Below are positions 15,739 to 19,974 of a stretch of DNA of 19,974 nucleotides, piece by piece. Position 1 is the stretch's first letter. The number at the start of each line of letters is the position of its first letter. A program made the position numbers and the translations under genes. The notes beneath the pieces are model-generated. The model was given only the letters and a program-made list of their open reading frames with translations. It was not told the origin of the DNA and searched no databases. Location of the stretch: NCBI GenBank assembly GCA_016929735.1, contig JAFGID010000282.1, positions 1 through 19,974 of the forward strand, read 5' to 3'. The DNA comes from Ignavibacteriales bacterium (GTDB lineage: Bacteria > Bacteroidota > Ignavibacteria > Ignavibacteriales > Melioribacteraceae).

Positions 15739-16143
15739 ATGGAAATTTCGCACATTGAACACATTGGGATAGCGGTAAAAAATCTTGAAGAGAGCATTAA
15801 ATATTACGAAAGTATTCTGGGGCTAAAGTGTTACGCTGTTGAAGAGGTTGCTGATCAAAAAGTCAAAACGGCATTCTTCAAGGTTGGTGACACAAAAATT
15901 GAATTGTTACAATCAACAGATGCAGAAGGACCAATTGGAAAATTTATTGAAAAAAAAGGTGAAGGAATTCATCACTTAGCCTTTGCCGTAAAAGATGTTG
16001 TTGGCTCATTAAAAGAAGTTGAAGATAAAGGTATTAAATTAATAGACAAAGCTCCACGCAAAGGAGCGGAAGGATTGAATATCGCCTTTCTTCATCCAAA
16101 GTCCACAAATGGAATTTTAATCGAATTTTGTTCGGAAAAATAA
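15739..16143 (+). CDS. mce: Methylmalonyl-CoA epimerase
   Basis: A 134-residue glyoxalase-fold (VOC) enzyme that interconverts (R)- and (S)-methylmalonyl-CoA, linking the B12 mutase to the decarboxylase. Two beta-alpha-beta-beta-beta units are visible, beginning HIEHIGIAVKNLEESIKYY and GIHHLAFAVKDV. Candidate metal ligands are His8, Gln40, His78 or His79, and Glu129 in LIEF, matching the ligand set of characterised epimerases. The length is normal. A GAGGAAAAG Shine-Dalgarno precedes the ATG, 18 bases after meaB. The carboxyltransferase gene follows after 34 bases, so it shares the operon. Confidence 0.95.
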   Translation: MEISHIEHIGIAVKNLEESIKYYESILGLKCYAVEEVADQKVKTAFFKVGDTKIELLQSTDAEGPIGKFIEKKGEGIHHLAFAVKDVVGSLKEVEDKGIKLIDKAPRKGAEGLNIAFLHPKSTNGILIEFCSEK

Positions 16144-16177
16144 ATAAAAAAATAAAGTTTAATGTGAGGTAAAAATA

Positions 16178-17737
16178 ATGGCGTTAGAAGCAAAGATCCA
16201 AGAATTAATGGAAATGCGTAATAAAGCAAGGATGGGCGGAGGAGAAAAAAGAATTGAAGCCCAACACGAAAAAGGAAAATATACAGCACGTGAGCGAGTT
16301 GCATTGTTGCTTGATGAAGGTAGCTTCGAAGAGTTTGATATGTTTGTTAGTCACAGAACGGTTGATTTCGGCTTGGATAAACAAAGTTATTTATCAGATG
16401 GAGTGGTTACTGGATATGGCACAATTGATGGAAGATTAGTTTTCGTGTTTTCGCAGGATTTTACTGTCTTTGGTGGTTCACTCTCTGAAATGTATGCTGC
16501 AAAAATTTGTAAAATAATGGATAAGGCAATGAAAGTTGGAGCTCCTATAATTGGTATCAATGATAGTGGAGGAGCGCGCATTCAAGAGGGCGTTAAAAGT
16601 CTTGGTGGGTATGCGGAAATTTTCCAAAGAAATATTTTAGCATCGGGATTGGTTCCACAAATCTCAGCAATATTCGGTCCTTGTGCTGGTGGTGCGGTTT
16701 ATTCACCTGCGTTAACTGATTTTACGATTATGTCACAGGGAACAAGTTATATGTTCGTAACCGGTCCTAAAGTTGTAAAGACGGTAACAGGCGAAATAGT
16801 AACAGAAGAAGAACTTGGTGGCGCATCAGTTCATGCTACGAAAAGTGGAGTTACACACTTTGTAGCAGAATCTGAAGAAGAAGGAATTACATTAACGAGA
16901 AAACTTTTAAGCTACCTACCCCAAAATAATCTCGAAGACCCACCTATTTATCCCTGCGATGACCCGATAGACAGACTTGAAGACCAATTAAATTCAATTA
17001 TACCCGATAACCCTAATAAACCTTACGATGTTAAAGATATAATTCATGCAGTTGTCGATAATAATGAATTCTTGGAAGTTCAGAGACATTATTCAGGGAA
17101 TATAATTATAGGTTTTGCAAAGTTTAATGGTTGTCCTGTCGGGATTGTGGCTAACCAGCCGAGTGTTCTTGCAGGTGTTCTTGATATAAATGCTTCACGA
17201 AAAGCAGCAAGATTTGTCCGATTTTGCGATGCTTTTAATATACCATTAGTAACTTTTGTTGATGTGCCCGGATTTTTACCAGGTACAGCTCAGGAGTATG
17301 GCGGAATAATACTTAACGGAGCAAAATTATTATTTGCCTACGGTGAAGCAACGGTACCAAAAGTAACCATAGTTTTAAGAAAAGCTTATGGTGGAGCTTA
17401 TGATGTAATGGGTTCCAAGCATTTGCGGGGAGATATAAATTATGCTTGGCCAAATGCTGAGATTGCTGTGATGGGTCCTAGGGGCGCAATTGAAGTTTTA
17501 CATTCAAAGGAATTAAAAGAAATCAAAGATGATGAAAAACGTTCAAAATTTCTAATTGAAAAAGAAGATGAGTATAAACGAAAATTTGCTAATCCTTACG
17601 TTGCAGCAAAATTCGGTTATATTGATGATGTAATTGAACCAAGGAACACACGATTTAGAGTGATACGTGCATTACAAATGCTATCCACTAAGAAAGACAT
17701 TAATCCTCCTAAGAAACACTCAAATATTCCGTTATAA
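16178..17737 (+). CDS. mmdA: Methylmalonyl-CoA decarboxylase alpha subunit (carboxyltransferase)
   Basis: A 519-residue acyl-CoA carboxyltransferase of normal length with two crotonase-like halves. The N-terminal half has DSGGARIQEG at 129-138 and GPCAGGAVYSP at 167-177; the C-terminal half has VPGFLPGT at 363-370 and RKAYGGAYDVM at 401-411. These form the oxyanion holes. It transfers the carboxyl of methylmalonyl-CoA to the biotin carrier. The same fold serves as propionyl-CoA carboxylase beta. Here the downstream OadG-like, biotin carrier and OadB genes, and the lack of a biotin carboxylase gene, favour the Na+-pumping decarboxylase. A GAGGT Shine-Dalgarno and the ATG at 16178 give the usual N-terminus, with LMEMRNKARMGGG before EKGKYTARER. 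Confidence 0.93.
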   Translation: MALEAKIQELMEMRNKARMGGGEKRIEAQHEKGKYTARERVALLLDEGSFEEFDMFVSHRTVDFGLDKQSYLSDGVVTGYGTIDGRLVFVFSQDFTVFGGSLSEMYAAKICKIMDKAMKVGAPIIGINDSGGARIQEGVKSLGGYAEIFQRNILASGLVPQISAIFGPCAGGAVYSPALTDFTIMSQGTSYMFVTGPKVVKTVTGEIVTEEELGGASVHATKSGVTHFVAESEEEGITLTRKLLSYLPQNNLEDPPIYPCDDPIDRLEDQLNSIIPDNPNKPYDVKDIIHAVVDNNEFLEVQRHYSGNIIIGFAKFNGCPVGIVANQPSVLAGVLDINASRKAARFVRFCDAFNIPLVTFVDVPGFLPGTAQEYGGIILNGAKLLFAYGEATVPKVTIVLRKAYGGAYDVMGSKHLRGDINYAWPNAEIAVMGPRGAIEVLHSKELKEIKDDEKRSKFLIEKEDEYKRKFANPYVAAKFGYIDDVIEPRNTRFRVIRALQMLSTKKDINPPKKHSNIPL

Positions 17738-17752
17738 TAGATAGGAGCGATT

Positions 17753-18196
17753 ATGTTAAATTATCAAGCTATTCAAGATACCATAAAAATAATTACCGAT
17801 ACATTAGTAAGAACAACAGAGCAAAATGTTTTTAATGAAATAAAATTTGATATTTCCAATTTGATAAATAGTAATGGATTTATATTAACGGTTATAGGAT
17901 ATTCTGTAGTTTTTCTTGCTTTATTTTTACTTTTTATTGCATTTAAAAGCTTGACTCACGTGATTACTACACAAACTCATAGAAAGTATAGTAAAGCAAC
18001 AAAGATACCTACTGATAAGAAGGAACTCAATGTCATCGGTGATGTAACAGCTGCAATATCAGTTGCCTTGCATTTACATATTTCTGAAATTCACGATTTT
18101 GAAAGTACAATAATTACAATAAAAAAAATACAAAAAACATATTCACCATGGAGTTCGAAGATTTACGGACTCAGACAACATCCAAAGAGGTTTTAA
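17753..18196 (+). CDS. OadG/MmdD-like small membrane subunit (delta/gamma) of the Na+ decarboxylase
   Basis: A 147-residue protein with one clear transmembrane segment at about 42-65, the OadG-family layout. A ~40-residue N-terminal stretch precedes it; this is longer than in typical OadG proteins. After the membrane segment come a basic linker, the segment VIGDVTAAISVALHLHISE at about 94-112, and a basic C-terminus containing SPWSSKIYGLRQHPKR. In characterised complexes this subunit holds the cytoplasmic carboxyltransferase to the membrane beta subunit. Identification rests on the single transmembrane segment and on position between mmdA and the biotin carrier; primary-sequence similarity in this family is low. 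A TAGGAG ribosome-binding site precedes the ATG. Confidence 0.82.
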   Translation: MLNYQAIQDTIKIITDTLVRTTEQNVFNEIKFDISNLINSNGFILTVIGYSVVFLALFLLFIAFKSLTHVITTQTHRKYSKATKIPTDKKELNVIGDVTAAISVALHLHISEIHDFESTIITIKKIQKTYSPWSSKIYGLRQHPKRF

Positions 18197-18634
18197 ATGA
18201 AAAAATATAAATTTAAAATAAGAGGTAATCCTTACGAAGTTGACATACTCAAAGTCGAAGATAATGTAGCTGAAATTGAGGTAAATGGAACACACTATCA
18301 GGTGGAGATACAATCAGAAGTTAAGACCACTAAGACACCCGTCCTAAAACGTTCAGACGTTGTTACAACAAGTGAGGCAGATAAAGCAAAGACAAGTAAA
18401 CCCAATGAAAAGAAAGGAGTGGGTTTTGTCAAAGCACCACTACCGGGTGTTATACTTGAAATAAAAATTAAAGTCGGTGACGAAGTAAAATTCGGAGATG
18501 TTCTGATGATTATGGAAGCTATGAAAATGGAGAACTCAATTCGTTCAGACAGGCCAGGTAAAATTAAAGATATTAAAGTTAATATAGGAGACTCAGTTCT
18601 CGAAGGTAGTGTCTTGGTTGAAATAGGGAGTTAA
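18197..18634 (+). CDS. mmdC: Biotin carboxyl carrier subunit of the decarboxylase
   Basis: A 145-residue biotinyl carrier protein. The C-terminal biotinyl/lipoyl domain at ~75-145 starts GFVKAPLPGVI and contains the canonical EAMKM (107-111), with Lys110 as the biotinylation site. A flexible Thr/Ser/Lys-rich linker at ~42-73 joins it to a small N-terminal domain with beta-strand character (KYKFKIRGNPYEVDILKV). It carries CO2 from MmdA to the membrane beta subunit. The ATG follows directly on the preceding stop with an AGAGG ribosome-binding site, and the next gene starts one base after its stop. This tight packing suggests balanced subunit production. It needs a biotin ligase, not encoded here. 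Confidence 0.94.
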   Translation: MKKYKFKIRGNPYEVDILKVEDNVAEIEVNGTHYQVEIQSEVKTTKTPVLKRSDVVTTSEADKAKTSKPNEKKGVGFVKAPLPGVILEIKIKVGDEVKFGDVLMIMEAMKMENSIRSDRPGKIKDIKVNIGDSVLEGSVLVEIGS

Positions 18635-18635
18635 T

Positions 18636-19790
18636 ATGGAGAATATTATTCACGACATAGAAAAATTTATTAGATTTACTGGTTTTGCCCATATGACAAT
18701 CGGTCATATAATTATGATTATTGTCGGTTTGATTTTCATTTTCCTTGCAATTAAAAAGGAATACGAACCTCTGTTGCTTGTTCCAATTGGATTTGGTATC
18801 TTAATTGGAAATATGCCCTTCTTCGAAAATATTGGATTACAACTCGGAATTTATGAGGAAGGGAGTGTATTAAATTATTTATATTTTGGTGTAGTTAAAG
18901 GTGTTTATCCTCCGCTGATTTTTCTAGGTATTGGAGCGATGACTGATTTTTCAGCATTATTGTCAAATCCGAAATTGTTATTACTTGGTGCTGCTGCTCA
19001 GGTAGGAATTTTTCTAACATTAATGGCAGCTCTCACATTAGGATTCACTCTCCCCCAATCAGCAGCAATAGGCATAATTGGTGGTGCAGATGGACCTACT
19101 GCAATATTTTTGGCATCAAGACTTGCGCCTGAATTGATAGGTGCTATTGCTATTGCCGCATACTCATATATGGCTTTAGTTCCCCTCATTCAACCTCCAA
19201 TAATTAAATTACTAACAACAAAAAAAGAACGATTAATCAAAATGAAGCCCCCTCGTTCTGTTTCGAGGAGAGAAAAAATTATTTTTCCTATTATTGGTTT
19301 GTTGTTAACATGTCTAATATCTCCCGGTGGACTTCCACTTTTGGGTATGCTTTTCTTTGGAAACATATTAAAAGAATCCGGAGTAACCAAGAGGTTAAGT
19401 GATACTGCGAGTAAATCACTAATTGATATTGTTACTATTTTGCTTGGTTTAACTGTTGGTGCGTCAACACAAGCAACAACATTCTTAACACCCCAATCAA
19501 TTTTCATTTTTATCCTGGGTGCAATTTCTTTTATGATAGCTACAGCAGGAGGTGTAATTTTTGCGAAGGTTATGAATTTATTTTTGAAAGGTGAACATAA
19601 AATTAATCCTATGATAGGTGCTGCAGGCGTTTCTGCTGTTCCTGATAGTGCCAGAGTTGTACATCATATGGGATTAAAAGAAGACTCATCAAATTATCTT
19701 CTTATGCATGCTATGGCTCCCAACGTTGCTGGAGTGATTGGTTCTGCTGTTGCTGCTGGAATTTTACTAAGTTTACTGTTAGGTGTTTAA
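18636..19790 (+). CDS. mmdB: Na+-translocating decarboxylase beta subunit
   Basis: A 384-residue polytopic membrane protein of the OadB/MmdB/GcdB family. It decarboxylates carboxybiotin and uses the energy to export Na+. Around nine to eleven hydrophobic segments are visible. Family landmarks are IGADGP-type GGADGPTAIFLASRL at 149-163, with the Na+/H+-binding Asp152, and FLGIGAMTDFSALLSNP at 96-112. Near the C-terminus are GAAGVSAVPDSARVVHHMG and LMHAMAPNVAGVIGSA, also strongly conserved. The N-terminus is extended by a short amphipathic stretch (IIHDIEKFIRFTGF). AGGGAG provides the ribosome-binding site. It is the last gene of the operon and is followed at once by a strong hairpin. Confidence 0.95.
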   Translation: MENIIHDIEKFIRFTGFAHMTIGHIIMIIVGLIFIFLAIKKEYEPLLLVPIGFGILIGNMPFFENIGLQLGIYEEGSVLNYLYFGVVKGVYPPLIFLGIGAMTDFSALLSNPKLLLLGAAAQVGIFLTLMAALTLGFTLPQSAAIGIIGGADGPTAIFLASRLAPELIGAIAIAAYSYMALVPLIQPPIIKLLTTKKERLIKMKPPRSVSRREKIIFPIIGLLLTCLISPGGLPLLGMLFFGNILKESGVTKRLSDTASKSLIDIVTILLGLTVGASTQATTFLTPQSIFIFILGAISFMIATAGGVIFAKVMNLFLKGEHKINPMIGAAGVSAVPDSARVVHHMGLKEDSSNYLLMHAMAPNVAGVIGSAVAAGILLSLLLGV

Positions 19791-19797
19791 TATTTTT

Positions 19798-19824
19798 CAA
19801 CAAGGGGAGAGTTACCCCTTGTTG
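19798..19824. terminator. Strong hairpin, probable bidirectional terminator
   Basis: CAACAAGGGG (19798-19807) pairs perfectly with CCCCTTGTTG (19815-19824) around a seven-base loop. It starts eight bases after the mmdB stop and nine bases before the stop codon (minus strand) of the convergent gene, so it can serve both. A TATTTTT run lies on the left side, which gives an A-rich tail for the minus strand reading only; there is no long T run on the right. The CCCCTTGTT arm is identical to that of the hairpin at 6576-6599. Confidence 0.75.
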
Positions 19825-19833
19825 ATTCTATTA

Positions 19834-19974
19834 CTAAAATAAACTTTCCTTAGAAAAATCATCGGTATCAACTTTACGCGAAATGTATAAATCCGTGTCT
19901 GCTAATTTTATAAAATTTGTCCATCCTTTGCCAGAATTTTGTTGTTCCTTAATTGCTCCTTTGTATGCATTTGT
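19834..19974 (-). CDS. C-terminal end of an unidentified protein, cut by window edge
   Basis: An open minus-strand frame runs from the window edge to a TAG at 19836-19834, giving 46 residues that end in KVDTDDFSKESLF. The sequence is hydrophilic, with mixed charge and one Trp (SGKGWTNFIKLADTDLYI). There is no transmembrane segment and no motif I recognise. That it is a real gene is supported by the convergent arrangement around a shared hairpin and by a clean frame with normal amino-acid composition. Being only 141 bases, it could also be chance. I assign no function. Confidence 0.5.
   Translation of the reverse strand, partial: TNAYKGAIKEQQNSGKGWTNFIKLADTDLYISRKVDTDDFSKESLF

Noticed and set aside
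19190..19507. 105-residue open frame on the minus strand inside the decarboxylase beta subunit gene
   Set aside because: Entirely antisense to a conserved membrane protein; the hydrophobic stretches mirror that gene's codons.

Overview
This window is AT-rich chromosomal DNA that looks like the Bacteroidota/Chlorobiota/Ignavibacteriota (FCB) group. Three things suggest this. Several genes are preceded by the TAnnTTTG promoter -7 element typical of that group. A LiaF-like / LytS / LytTR trio is present. The propionate-type cluster encodes a Na+-pumping methylmalonyl-CoA decarboxylase next to MeaB and methylmalonyl-CoA epimerase. The taxonomic call is an inference; there is no rRNA or marker gene. 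All complete genes read through without frameshifts, and I see no insertion sequences, tRNAs, CRISPR arrays or phage genes. No gene-free stretch exceeds 300 bases.

Layout. (1) 1-5656, minus strand: a penicillin-acylase-family N-terminal nucleophile hydrolase followed by a small lipoprotein. After a new promoter come metF (5,10-methylenetetrahydrofolate reductase), a Gfo/Idh/MocA oxidoreductase and a class II aldolase cut by the window edge, all overlapping. (2) 5657-5874: a divergent control region with opposing -7 elements, a 9-bp direct repeat with 21-bp periodicity (the layout expected for a LytTR regulator), and an inverted repeat. (3) 5875-10448, plus strand: a LiaF-like membrane protein, a hairpin, a LytS-type histidine kinase, its LytTR response regulator, a NapH-like membrane iron-sulfur protein and an M16 zinc protease. 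(4) 10544-14389: a three-gene phosphonate cassette. It comprises a PEP mutase fused to a nucleotidyltransferase, phosphonopyruvate decarboxylase and 2-aminoethylphosphonate transaminase. (5) 14590-19790: meaB, mce and the four subunits of a Na+-translocating methylmalonyl-CoA decarboxylase. A strong hairpin then separates this block from the 3' end of a convergent gene on the minus strand.

How the genes work together. The phosphonate cassette would convert PEP to phosphonopyruvate, then phosphonoacetaldehyde, then 2-aminoethylphosphonate (AEP). The fused nucleotidyltransferase would then activate AEP, probably as CMP-AEP, for attachment to a lipid or glycan. No transferase for that last step is in the window. 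The last block handles the succinate/propionate branch: MeaB maintains B12-dependent methylmalonyl-CoA mutase, Mce interconverts the epimers, and the membrane decarboxylase turns methylmalonyl-CoA into propionyl-CoA while exporting Na+. The mutase itself is not in the window.

The most interesting items are the PEP mutase-nucleotidyltransferase fusion with its atypical nucleotide-binding loop and missing downstream transferase, and the LytTR-like direct repeat upstream of the operon that encodes a LytTR regulator.
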